A DNA stretch of 64,000 nucleotides, taken from Hamadaea flava. GTDB taxonomy: Bacteria; Actinomycetota; Actinomycetes; Mycobacteriales; Micromonosporaceae. Under the pieces are notes generated by a model, which had not been told where the DNA came from, did no database searches, and saw only the letters and a list, made by a program, of their open reading frames with translations. Below, in pieces: positions 1 through 8,700 of the stretch; within the stretch, counting starts at the first letter, position 1, and each line of letters begins with the position of its first letter. Position numbers and translations under genes: made by a program. The stretch lies in contig NZ_JAMZDZ010000001.1 of assembly GCF_024172085.1 (NCBI RefSeq), positions 8,060,001 through 8,124,000 on the forward strand. Direction: 5' to 3'.

Positions 1-873
1 CTCGTGTACGGCTTCGAGAACGGCTACGTGCGGCAGCTGTTCTGGCCGGGACCCGGGCCCACCGGTACGCCGGCGGTGACTGATCAGCTCAAGACGATCG
101 CCGGGGTGAGCGACGTGTTCTTCCTGCGCTCCAACCCCGGCTTCGGCCCGGATCAGCCCGGCAAGTATGGCGACCAGCCGTACGTGATCGCCTGCGCCGA
201 CCTGGCCCGTCATCCTGAACTGGGCAGCTGTCCCGCCGGCGCCGAAGCGGTAGCGATATCCGACTTCGGAATTCCGAAGGGCATGCCGGTGCCGCCCTGG
301 CCGGCGGCGGCGATCACCGCCGAGGAACTGGAGCGGCTGCCGATCGCCTCGATCCAGGTCGCCAACGACGGCTCCATCGGCGCGGTCGAACGGAGCCGGA
401 CGCTGCTCGAAGCCGCGTTCACCGGTGTGCACCGCCCGATCGCCGATCGCGACTACACCAAGGACACGACGAACATGTTCACCGGCTGGGTGCAGCTGGC
501 CAACGTGATCATCCTGGCCAGCCTGCCGATCGCCGGATGCAGCCTGGCCGCCAGCGTCGCCGGTGGCCTCAGCGACCGCAAGCGGCCCTTCAGCCTGCTG
601 CGGCTGACCGGCGTCTCGCTGCGCACGCTTCGGCGGGTCGTGCTGCTGGAGAGCGTCCTGCCGATGATGGTGGTGGCTGTCGTGGCCATCGGCGTGGGGT
701 TGCTGTCGGCCCAGCTGTTCCTGCGGGCGCAGATGCACACGACGCTCGTGCCGCCGGGCTGGGACTACTACGCCATGGTCGCGGTCGGCCTGGTCCTGTC
801 GCTCGCGGTCATCGGCGGCACCCTGCCGTTGCTGCGCCGGATGACCGGCCCGGAGGTCGCACGCAACGAGTGA
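1..873 (+). CDS. ABC transporter permease, FtsX type (3' part)
   Basis: The reading frame is open to the left edge, so this is the C-terminal part of a longer protein. About 160 extracytoplasmic residues are followed by three hydrophobic helices (about residues 165-190, 210-235 and 260-280) and a short basic tail. The loop after the first helix reads SDRKRPFSLLRLTGVS, the typical FtsX/MacB permease pattern in which a cytoplasmic loop precedes the last two helices. Such permeases work with an ABC ATPase in lipid or peptide export or in cell-envelope signalling; the partner would lie upstream, outside the window. The substrate cannot be told. Confidence 0.85.
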   Translation, partial: LVYGFENGYVRQLFWPGPGPTGTPAVTDQLKTIAGVSDVFFLRSNPGFGPDQPGKYGDQPYVIACADLARHPELGSCPAGAEAVAISDFGIPKGMPVPPWPAAAITAEELERLPIASIQVANDGSIGAVERSRTLLEAAFTGVHRPIADRDYTKDTTNMFTGWVQLANVIILASLPIAGCSLAASVAGGLSDRKRPFSLLRLTGVSLRTLRRVVLLESVLPMMVVAVVAIGVGLLSAQLFLRAQMHTTLVPPGWDYYAMVAVGLVLSLAVIGGTLPLLRRMTGPEVARNE

Positions 874-953
874 CACGCTGCTCACGGGCCAAAAGCGAGC
901 CACGGGTACGCCGTGGGATTCGAACAAATGTTCCCGACACGCGGGACCAGCTC

Positions 954-982
954 TTGACGGTGTCGTACCTGTGTTCGATAGT
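954..982 (+). promoter_or_regulatory. Sigma-70-type promoter for a probably leaderless mRNA
   Basis: TTGACG at 954-959 is followed after 17 nt by GATAGT at 977-982. Transcription would start near 989, where an in-frame GTG lies. No ribosome binding site precedes that GTG, so a leaderless transcript is likely. This is inference from spacing and motif match. Confidence 0.5.
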
Positions 983-988
983 CGTCGG

Positions 989-1294
989 GTGGACACGGAA
1001 CGGGAATCGACCCCCTGGTCCGACGGCACCCGACGGGTGCGCCGCTGGATCGGCCGGGGCAAGCTGTCTGATGAGAAGATGACGATCACGCTGGGCGTCC
1101 TGCCCGACGGCCGCTGGTTCGTCGGCTCGGCCCAGGCGAGCTGGACCATGTGGCAGCCGTTCGACCGGGAGCAGGACGCGGTCGCCGTGGCCGAGCGTCT
1201 CGCGGCCGGCATGCGCGAAGCGCCGGTGCACCGCGAGCCGGCGGTGTATCGCTCGGTGGCGGCCGTCCCCGATTTGGTCGGAGTCGCAGCCTAG
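989..1294 (+). CDS. Hypothetical protein, about 101 aa
   Basis: I do not recognise a family. The protein is small, soluble and charged, with two Trp-rich stretches (WIGRGK near residue 20 and ASWTMWQPFD near 50) and no signal peptide. The start was put at GTG 989 because it coincides with the expected transcription start of the promoter at 954-982; an upstream GTG at 971 lies between the -35 and -10 boxes, and ATG 1079 is a shorter alternative giving 71 aa. It ends 10 nt before the winged-helix gene, so the two may be co-transcribed. Codon use is ordinary for the window. Confidence 0.6.
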   Translation: MDTERESTPWSDGTRRVRRWIGRGKLSDEKMTITLGVLPDGRWFVGSAQASWTMWQPFDREQDAVAVAERLAAGMREAPVHREPAVYRSVAAVPDLVGVAA

Positions 1295-1304
1295 GCTGGA
1301 CCGG

Positions 1305-2417
1305 GTGATCATCACCTGGGACCGAGCATTCGCCTGGCGCATGCGCCGTCACCTGCTCGACCGTCCGGCTCGCGGCACCTCCGCCGTCGACGTCGCGCAT
1401 CGGCTCTGTGGCGTGCAGGCCCAGGTGGCCTCCAGCGCCGAGCAGGCGATCGCGGCCCGGCAGGCCACCGCGCCGGCCGGCCAGGTCGCCCAGGCGCTGC
1501 GGGACCGCAAGCTGGTGAAGACCTGGGCGATGCGGGGCACGCTGCACCTGCTGACCCCAGCCGACACTCCGGCCTTGCTGGCTCTGATGGCCGCGACCAA
1601 GACCTGGGAGAAACCGGTCTGGCAGCGCAACTTCGTTACCGCGGCCCAACTGGCCGCGATCACCGAGGCCGCCTGGACCGCCCTGGACGGCGCCGCCCTG
1701 ACCCGGGAGCAGCTCAGCCAGGCCGTCCTCGAGCGCAGCTCCGACCCCTCGCTCGCCGAGCATTTGGCATCCGGCTGGGGCGCGGTGCTCAAACCGCTGG
1801 CGTACCAGGGATTGCTCGTCTACGGGCCGAGCGACGGCAGCCGGGTCACCTTCACCCGGCCCGACACCTACCTCGACGGCTGGCCCGGCCTGCCCGACAC
1901 GGCTGAGGCTGCGCGCGTGGCCATCCCGGCCTACCTGGGTGCGTACGGTCCGGCCGCGCCCGAGGCATTCAATCAGTGGATCGCGCGCGGTGTGCTGCGC
2001 AAGACCGACCTCAAGAAGTGGTACGCCGACCTCACGGCCGACGGCGTGATCGCCGCGGTCGAAGTCGACGGGACTCCGGCGTACGCGGTGGCCGACCAGG
2101 TCGACGCGATCGCCTCGGCGAAGCCGTTCGATGAAGTACGCCTCCTGCCTGCTTTCGACCAATACGTGCTCGGCCCCGGTACGCAGGACGAGCGGCTGAT
2201 CGGACCCGGGCGGCGAGCCGAGGTCAGCAAGGCGGCCGGATGGATCTCACCCGTGGTGATCCACCGGGGCCGGGTGGCCGGAGTGTGGGACACCGACGGC
2301 GACACCGTGTCGGTGCGGCTGTTCCAGGAACGGTCGGCGGTTCCGAGGAAGCAGATCGAGGCTGAGGCGGCCCGGATCGCCGGTGGCACACCGAAGGTGG
2401 AGATCGCCGTCGGTTAG
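1305..2417 (+). CDS. Winged-helix DNA-binding domain protein (HTH_42/YcaQ-like)
   Basis: A 370-residue soluble protein of the HTH_42 (AlkZ/YcaQ-related) family. Supporting features are the N-terminal arginine-rich helix, the segment TWAMRGTLHLL near residue 67, the middle HTH-like part with TREQLSQAVL, and the C-terminal LLPAFDQYVLG motif, all usual in this family. Some members are DNA glycosylases acting on interstrand crosslinks; actinobacterial paralogues are mostly uncharacterised, so DNA repair is only a possible role. The GTG start at 1305 follows the preceding hypothetical gene by 10 nt. The end overlaps the opposing comB-like gene by 4 nt. Confidence 0.8.
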   Translation: MIITWDRAFAWRMRRHLLDRPARGTSAVDVAHRLCGVQAQVASSAEQAIAARQATAPAGQVAQALRDRKLVKTWAMRGTLHLLTPADTPALLALMAATKTWEKPVWQRNFVTAAQLAAITEAAWTALDGAALTREQLSQAVLERSSDPSLAEHLASGWGAVLKPLAYQGLLVYGPSDGSRVTFTRPDTYLDGWPGLPDTAEAARVAIPAYLGAYGPAAPEAFNQWIARGVLRKTDLKKWYADLTADGVIAAVEVDGTPAYAVADQVDAIASAKPFDEVRLLPAFDQYVLGPGTQDERLIGPGRRAEVSKAAGWISPVVIHRGRVAGVWDTDGDTVSVRLFQERSAVPRKQIEAEAARIAGGTPKVEIAVG

Positions 2418-3178
2418 ACCGGGACCGGGCGGAAGCTGTCGCCGTCCAGCACCGGAACCACGGTGCTACTGTCTACTTCGGACGCGATCTCGACGTCCTC
2501 CGGATAGCCGTAGCCGGCCAGCTCGATGCCGCTGGCACAGGCGTACAACGCGTCTCGCAGGTGGGGGGAGACATGGCGGTACGCCGCCGCCGCCAACTCG
2601 GCCTCGGGCGACAGACCGCCAAGCCCCTCGTCGAGCAGACCCTGAAGGAACGCGCCCGCGCCCCACAGATCTTCGATCGCCGGGCGCAGCGAGTCGTCGA
2701 TCTTCCACCGTTCGCCGGCCGGGACGACCGCGACGGCCGCGCCGCTGGGCAGCGTACGGGCGGTCCACGCGGCGGCGGCGCGAGCGTTGCGCAGCGATAC
2801 GCCGATGACGGTCGCGCCGGTCTCGGCCAGCCGCCGCGCGACGGTGGAGCCGTTGGGCGACGGCAGGACGAGCCGGGTGACACCGTGCGCGGCGCGGATC
2901 GTCGACGGCGACAGGCTGACCGGCTGCGCCGGGCCGACCTCGGACCGGCCGACGGCCAGCGTCGCGTTCTTCTCGGCGGCGAACGCGGCGGCCCGCTCGT
3001 CGCGCCAGCGGTAGGGGAAGACCTCGATGCCCTGGTCGGCCGCGACGGTGAGCGTGGTGGTGAAGGAGAGCACATCGACCACGGCCACCACGGCGGTGCC
3101 GGGACCGACCTCGTCCGCGCCGATCGGACCCCAGTCGCAGCGCACCGCGTACGGGGTCTGCGCGTATGGACTGATCAC
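2414..3178 (-). CDS. 2-phosphosulfolactate phosphatase family protein (ComB-like)
   Basis: A 254-residue protein resembling ComB. The N-terminal VVAVVDVLSFTTTLTVA with an acidic metal-binding Asp, the LPSPNGS segment and a GxSLRNA block are the usual signature. ComB removes phosphate from 2-phosphosulfolactate in coenzyme M synthesis, but many bacteria carry homologues without that pathway and the substrate here is unknown. The gene stands alone on the minus strand and converges with the winged-helix gene with a 4-nt overlap. The ATG start is preceded by a GC-rich spacer without a clear ribosome site. Confidence 0.75.
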   Translation of the reverse strand: MISPYAQTPYAVRCDWGPIGADEVGPGTAVVAVVDVLSFTTTLTVAADQGIEVFPYRWRDERAAAFAAEKNATLAVGRSEVGPAQPVSLSPSTIRAAHGVTRLVLPSPNGSTVARRLAETGATVIGVSLRNARAAAAWTARTLPSGAAVAVVPAGERWKIDDSLRPAIEDLWGAGAFLQGLLDEGLGGLSPEAELAAAAYRHVSPHLRDALYACASGIELAGYGYPEDVEIASEVDSSTVVPVLDGDSFRPVPV

Positions 3179-3356
3179 CGCGGAAGCCTACGACACCGGC
3201 CGCTCATCCCGGATCGCGCAGCCAGTTCCCCGCCGTCTCGTTCTCCATGGAGACGGCCCCTCGTTCGCCCGGTGCCGACGCCGCCTCGTCTTCTCAGGGG
3301 AGAAGCGGCAGAATGGGCGGCGAGTACGCCGGTCGCCTCGGGGAGGGGAGGGAACG

Positions 3357-3758
3357 GTGAGTGAGCTGCGTGCCCGGCTGGATGTGCCGTCTGGGGTCGA
3401 TGCCCCGCGCGGCGCTCGCAAGACCGTTCGGCAGTTGCTCACGGCGTGGGGGTTCACCGACGGCGATTGGCTGGACATCGCCGATCTGGTCGTCTCGGAG
3501 CTGGTGGCCAACGCCGTGCGCCACGGTGGCGGGCTGCTGGAGATCGCCGTGCAGGCGCACGAGACTCAGGTGACCATCAGTGCCGCCGACAGCACGTCGG
3601 TGTCGCCCCGGCGGCGTACGCCCGACGACACGGGCGGCTATGGGCTGGCCCTGATCGAACAGCTCGCCGCGGCGTGGGGCGTCGACGACTACGAGGGCGG
3701 CAAACTGGTCTGGGTGCGGCTGTGGTCGCATCCGGCGCCGCTGCGCCCCGTCACGTGA
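3357..3758 (+). CDS. Anti-sigma-type ATP-binding protein (HATPase_c_2)
   Basis: A 133-residue GHKL ATPase of the RsbW/SpoIIAB-like group. The N box is seen in LVVSELVANAVRHGGG (about residues 46-61) and the second motif in TGGYGLALIEQLA. Such proteins bind a sigma factor or STAS antagonist and can phosphorylate the latter. The GTG at 3357 was chosen because a purine-rich GGGGAGGGGAGGG run lies just upstream; the same frame extends further upstream but without coding character. It converges with the SpoIIE-type phosphatase gene, overlapping by 8 nt, and so lies beside the phosphatase and STAS proteins it could work with. No sigma factor gene is adjacent. Confidence 0.8.
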   Translation: MSELRARLDVPSGVDAPRGARKTVRQLLTAWGFTDGDWLDIADLVVSELVANAVRHGGGLLEIAVQAHETQVTISAADSTSVSPRRRTPDDTGGYGLALIEQLAAAWGVDDYEGGKLVWVRLWSHPAPLRPVT

Positions 3759-4950
3759 GGCGTACGCCGACCACGGCCACGTCGTCGTTGACTGCCTCGT
3801 TGTGCAGCATGTTCGCCGTCGCCGAGGCGCACAGGCCCTCGGCGTCGCTCCCGGCCAGCCCGGCCAGCAGCTTCCCGATACCGTCGTCGATCGACTGACG
3901 GCGTCGCTCCACCAGCCCGTCGGTGTAGAGCAGTAGGCCGGTCCGGGGCGTCAACGCCAGCGTGGTGGTCCGGCGGGCGGCGTCCGGCAGAGCGCCCAAC
4001 GGCAGGTCGACCGGGGCGTCGAGCAGGTGCCCACGCCCGCCCGGATCGAGGACGACCGGCATGAGGTGCCCGGCGACCGAGAACGTGACCGAGGTCCGGT
4101 CCGGCTCGACGACGCCGTACGCCGCAGTCGCCATCGCGCCCGGCTCGAAGAGCTGGATCTTGCGATCGAGCCGGGTGAGCACGTCGGCCGGGTCGGTCGA
4201 CTCCAACGCGTACGCCCGCAGCGCGCTGCGGATGCGGCCCATGACGACGGCCGACTGGAGACCGTTCCCGGCGACGTCGCCGATGACCAGGCCGACGTGA
4301 CCGGACGGCAGGGTGAACATGTCGTACCAGTCGCCGCCGACACCGACGGCGGCGCCGGGGATGTAGCGCACGGCGATGTCGAGGCCCGGGATCTCCGGCG
4401 GCCGGACGGGCAGCAGACTGCGTTGCAGGGCGAGGGTCGCCACACGTTCGGTCTGCGACAGCCGCGTGTTCGCGGCCACCCCGGCCCGGTCGGCGACCAG
4501 CCGCAGCAGTTCGATGTCGTCCTCGGTGAACGGCCGGGCCGCTATGCTGCCGACCCGCAGCACGCCGACGACGCGGCCCGCGAGCAGCACGGGGACGCCC
4601 GCCATCGAGGTCACGTGGTGGTCGATCAGCACATGGCTGAAGACGTCGCCGCGATCGACGTGCTCGATGATCAGCGACTCGCCGCTGGCCGCCACCCGCC
4701 CGGCGAAGCCGACGCCCATCGGCACCCGGATGTCGAGCTGCAACTCCTCCTCCAGACCGACGGTCGCGGCGGTGATCAGTTCCCGCCCGGTCGGGTCCAG
4801 CAGGAGGATGGTCGCGGTGTCGACGTCCAGCAACGCCCTCGTCCGCACGACGAGCTCGGTGAGCAGCGCGTCCGCGGGCAGGTGTGACAGTTCGGCGTCG
4901 GTGACCGCCCTGATGCGGTCGAGCATCTCGGGATCGCGGCTTGCCGTCAT
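3751..4950 (-). CDS. GAF-SpoIIE/PP2C serine phosphatase
   Basis: A 399-residue regulatory phosphatase. Residues about 28-163 form a GAF sensor domain and residues about 170-399 a PP2C/SpoIIE domain. Metal-binding motifs are visible: GGDWYD (205-210), GDVAGNG (224-230; Asn replaces the more usual His), YTDGLVERR, and NDDVAVVGVRL at the end. In partner switching such enzymes dephosphorylate a STAS anti-anti-sigma factor in response to a signal sensed by GAF. The STAS gene is directly upstream in the same operon with a 4-nt overlap, which supports that role. It is cytoplasmic, without membrane helices. Confidence 0.88.
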   Translation of the reverse strand: MTASRDPEMLDRIRAVTDAELSHLPADALLTELVVRTRALLDVDTATILLLDPTGRELITAATVGLEEELQLDIRVPMGVGFAGRVAASGESLIIEHVDRGDVFSHVLIDHHVTSMAGVPVLLAGRVVGVLRVGSIAARPFTEDDIELLRLVADRAGVAANTRLSQTERVATLALQRSLLPVRPPEIPGLDIAVRYIPGAAVGVGGDWYDMFTLPSGHVGLVIGDVAGNGLQSAVVMGRIRSALRAYALESTDPADVLTRLDRKIQLFEPGAMATAAYGVVEPDRTSVTFSVAGHLMPVVLDPGGRGHLLDAPVDLPLGALPDAARRTTTLALTPRTGLLLYTDGLVERRRQSIDDGIGKLLAGLAGSDAEGLCASATANMLHNEAVNDDVAVVGVRLT

Positions 4951-5258
4951 CCGTGGGCCTGCCCGGTGAGCAGCGGCCAGACGCCGGTCAGTACCATCAC
5001 CCGGCGGACGAGGTCGCCGGCGGCGACGACCCGGAAGGTCAGGCCCGCCTCGTCGGCCGCCCGGCGGCCGGTGAGCAGCGTCGACATGCCGGAGGAGTCG
5101 AGGAAGTCGACGCCGGACAGGTCGACCTCGACGCCCTGGTCCGCGTCGCGGACGGCGTCGGCGAGGCTCCGCCCGAGCTCCTCCCGGGAGAGCAGGTCCA
5201 CGTCACCGGTCACCGTGACGGCGACGATGCCGCCCTGCTGCGAAGTGGCGATCTCCAT
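4947..5258 (-). CDS. STAS-domain anti-sigma factor antagonist
   Basis: A 103-residue single STAS domain. The phosphorylation loop VDFLDSSGMSTLL contains the D54-S55-S56-G57 pattern in which a Ser is the usual kinase target. It is the first gene of an operon with the GAF-SpoIIE phosphatase, whose ATG overlaps its stop by 4 nt. Together with the ATPase gene at 3357 this gives kinase, phosphatase and antagonist of a partner-switching circuit. Its start is preceded by GGGGGAGCCC-type purine-rich sequence that can serve as ribosome site. Confidence 0.87.
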   Translation of the reverse strand: MEIATSQQGGIVAVTVTGDVDLLSREELGRSLADAVRDADQGVEVDLSGVDFLDSSGMSTLLTGRRAADEAGLTFRVVAAGDLVRRVMVLTGVWPLLTGQAHG

Positions 5259-5377
5259 GGGCTCCCCCCGTTCCTCGGTCGTGAGATCATTGTCCCCGCC
5301 GCGAACGGTATCGCATCCCCTGGTCGCTCGTTCTGCTCAGATTCCCCGCTCAAACCTGCTCATATCGTGCTCATATC

Positions 5378-5412
5378 GCGTCTCAGATCGACCTGACGCC
5401 GATCTGAGACGC
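5378..5412. repeat. Perfect 13-bp inverted repeat, 9-nt loop
   Basis: GCGTCTCAGATCG at 5378-5390 is mirrored by CGATCTGAGACGC at 5400-5412. No T-run follows on either strand, so an operator or mRNA leader hairpin is as likely as a terminator. It lies 120 bp upstream of the STAS operon. Confidence 0.75.
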
Positions 5413-5627
5413 AGGCAGCGGAGCGATCAGGTGCGTCGCCCATATGCGTGCCGCCGTAGCACGAACTCCGCCCCGACGCCGACTTCTTCCTCGGTCTCGA
5501 CCTGATTCTCGACGGGGTCGCCCAGCGGACCCGCGCGCTCCGCCGCCCCTCGGCGTAAGCCCCCGGCAATTCGGTTCTATCGATCAGCTCGGAGTCGCCT
5601 CAGAGCTGCCTTCAATCATAATCTTAT

Positions 5628-5647
5628 ATACAAGAGATCTTTTGTAT
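5628..5647. promoter_or_regulatory. AT-rich near-palindrome upstream of the RHS gene
   Basis: ATACAAGAGATCTTTTGTAT has AGATCT at its centre and only one mismatch per arm. It lies in the most AT-rich patch of the intergenic region, directly after TCTTATATA, which could serve as a -10 box. A regulator-binding site is an inference. Confidence 0.4.
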
Positions 5648-5779
5648 GCCCTCCAGCCATTCGTTACTACGCATGGTGATGGGCTCCATGGCGGGCCGTA
5701 AAAGTTGTCCTTGACGATCTTACGTTCATGCATTTACGGTCACCTAACTCATTCGGCACTCACTACGGGGGTAAGCGCC

Positions 5780-8700
5780 ATGTGTAGTACAGTCATACCC
5801 TTTTTCGACCGTCTGTATAGGACAGTCAGACCCAGAGCCTTGTGGCGGACCAGCTTCGTCATCGCGTCCATGCTGGTCTCGATGCTGGGCTGGACGCCCG
5901 AGGCGCACGCGGCGGCGCCTGATCTGCAGGCCGCGGCGGCGGAGGACCGCTCGGTCGCCGTTTCCGCGATCAAGACCTCGAAGTCGACCGCGCCCAAGAT
6001 GGAGCAGTACAAGGGCCACGCCACGAAGTGGCCGTCGGCCGGGACAGCGTCGGTCGACCTCCCCATGGGTGGCGACGGCCTGCGGCAATCCGGCTCGACC
6101 ACGGTGGGCGACCTGCCGGTGACCGTGACGCCGCTCGACGGCGACGGCAAGGCGCTGTCGCGATCCGCGCCCGGAAAGGCGGCCGAGGCGCCGGGGAAGG
6201 TCCGGCTGAGCGTCGTCGACCGCAAGCTCACCGAGCCCACGGGGAGCGCTTTGGCGTTCCAGGTCGGCCGCGAGGACGGCAAGCGCGGCGGTGCAGTCCG
6301 ACTTCGCGTCGACATCTCGTCCTTCTCGCACGCGTACGGCGCGGACTGGGCCTGGCGGCTCAAGGCGACCGCGGTTCCCGAGTGCTACCTGACAACTCCG
6401 ACGAAGCAAGGCTGCGCGGCGGGCAAGGTGGTGAAGTCCGCCGTTGACGGGGACGCTGGGGTGATCACCTTCGACGTCGCCCTCGACACCGCGTCGGCGG
6501 CAACCGAGACTGTGGTGGCGCTCGCCGCGTCGGGATCGTCGACCGAGACAGGCGACTTCACCAAGACCGACCTGAAGGAGTCGTCCACCTGGTCAGCCGG
6601 TGGAAACTCCGGCGACTTCACGTACTCGTATCCGCTCCAGGTCCCGCCGGTGCCCAGCAACCTCGTCCCCAGCGTCGCGTTCAACTACAGCTCGGGCGCG
6701 GTCGACGGGCAGACCGCCGGTTCCCACACTCAACCGAGTGAGATCGGCGAAGGCTGGTCCTACTCGCCGGGCTACATCGAGCGCACCTATCGGCCGTGCA
6801 TCCAGGACAACGACAACTCGCCGAACTGGACCATGGTCACTGCGGATCTGTGCTGGCGGCTGCCGAACGCGCAGATCATGCTCAACGGCAAGTCGAGCGA
6901 GATCGTGCTGGGCAGCGACAACGTCTGGCGGCTCGCGGACGACGACGGCGAGAAGGTCGAACTGCTGACCGGCGCGACGAACAACGACATCGACGGTGAG
7001 CACTGGAAGATCACCACGATGGACGGCACCCAGTACTGGTTCGGCCTGGAGGATCTGCCGAACGGCCGGACGGGCACGGGCTCGGTGATGACTGCACCGG
7101 TCTACTCGAACCGGTCCAACGAGCCTTGCTACAACTCGTCTGCCGCCATTTCGTCGCGGTGCAATCGACAGGCGTTGCGCTGGATGCTGGATTACGTCGT
7201 CGACCGCAACGGCAACGAGATCTCCTACTGGTACGGCCGGACCGCCAACAACACGGCGATGTTCAACGACTCGACCTTCACGACCGGCTACTACCGCGAA
7301 CTTCACCTGAACCGGATCGAGTACGGCACCCGTACGACGGATGCCGCGACGGTGACCGCACCGGCCCGAGTGGTATTCAACTACGGCGACCGCTGCGTGA
7401 CCACGTCCTGCACGACCCACAACGACACCAACTGGCCCGACACACCCTGGGACCTGGTGTGCACCGGCACGACGTGCGCCAACAACATGTCGCCTTCGTT
7501 CTTCTCCACGCTCCGGCTGGAGTCGGTGCAGACCCAGGTGCTCGTCAACTCGTCGTACTCGACGGTGGACAAATGGACGCTGGAGCACACCTTCCCCACC
7601 CCGGGTGACGCGTCAGCTGTCTTGTGGTTGGCCTCCATCTCGCACACCGGATATTCAGACACTTCGTCGATCGCCACGCCGCAGGTGTCGTTCAACGGCA
7701 CGCTGATGCAGAACCGCGCCGACTACGACGCCGGCGCCAGCATGCAGTCGCACAAGAAGTGGCGGATCTCCCAGGTTCTGACCGAAACCGGCAAGCAGAT
7801 CGACGTTACTTACGCCGCGAACGACGTGCACTGCGCAGCCGGGGACACGCCGAATCCGGACAACAACCCGAACCGATGTTTCCCGCAGTACTACACCAAC
7901 CCGTCCGGTGACTCCGGCTGGTCCTGGTGGCACAAACGGATCGTCAGCAGCGTCGTGGAGACCGACAGGGTCGGCGGTTCACCGGCGGTGGCGACGAACT
8001 ACGCCTATTCCACGGCAAGCACCAGCACGAATGTGCTCTGGGCGCACGGAGACGGCGCGGCCGTCTGGGGATCCTCGATCGACTACCGGTCGTGGTCGGA
8101 CTGGCGCGGCTACTCCGATGTCACCGTGACTACCGGCCCGGCGACGGGGACCAGGTCGCAGATGGGTTACGTCTACTTCCGCGGCTTGCACGGTGACCGC
8201 ACCGACACCGGAAATCGGACGGTGAGCCTTTCGCCCTACAGCGGGTCGTGGAGCGATCAGCAGCAGCGTGCCGGCCACCTCATGAACGAGATCACATACG
8301 ACCAGGCAGGCGGCACCGCAGAGAGGATCGTCCAGTACAACCCGTACGGGGCGGAGACTGGAACGCGGACGCTCACCGAGGCGTGGGCGATCCCGGCGAC
8401 CTTCAAGTCATACATCAACCGCACCGACAACGTCACTACGTACGAGGTCGACGACGCCGGCACCATGGCGAGCCGGTCCGGCACGGTGGACACCTTCGAC
8501 AGTCGGGGCCGCCTCGTCTCACGCTCGGACAAGGGCAACGTCGGCGTGGTCGACGAAACCTGCACGCTCTACGCGTACGCCCAGAACCCGGGTCTCTACT
8601 TGTACGCGTTCAAGCAGCGCGAACAGCAGTACTCGGGGGAATGCGACGCCAACGGCGCGGCGACTTCCACGGACCTGCTGTATGACCATGCCTGGCGGTT

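Larger units (their letters stand above)
5259..5779. other. Intergenic region between divergent STAS operon and RHS gene
   Basis: About 520 bp without a convincing gene. It holds a perfect 13-bp inverted repeat at 5378-5412, repeated CTCATATCG words at 5360-5379, and a markedly AT-rich stretch at 5610-5650 with a near-perfect 20-bp palindrome. The right end, up to the ATG at 5780, can be read in frame with the RHS gene from TTG 5705, but composition and the signal peptide position favour the later start. Confidence 0.6.

Noticed and set aside
5360-5569. Small minus-strand gene in the spacer before the RHS gene
   Set aside because: The 69-residue product is Arg/Ser-rich and covers the inverted repeat; no ribosome site or family.
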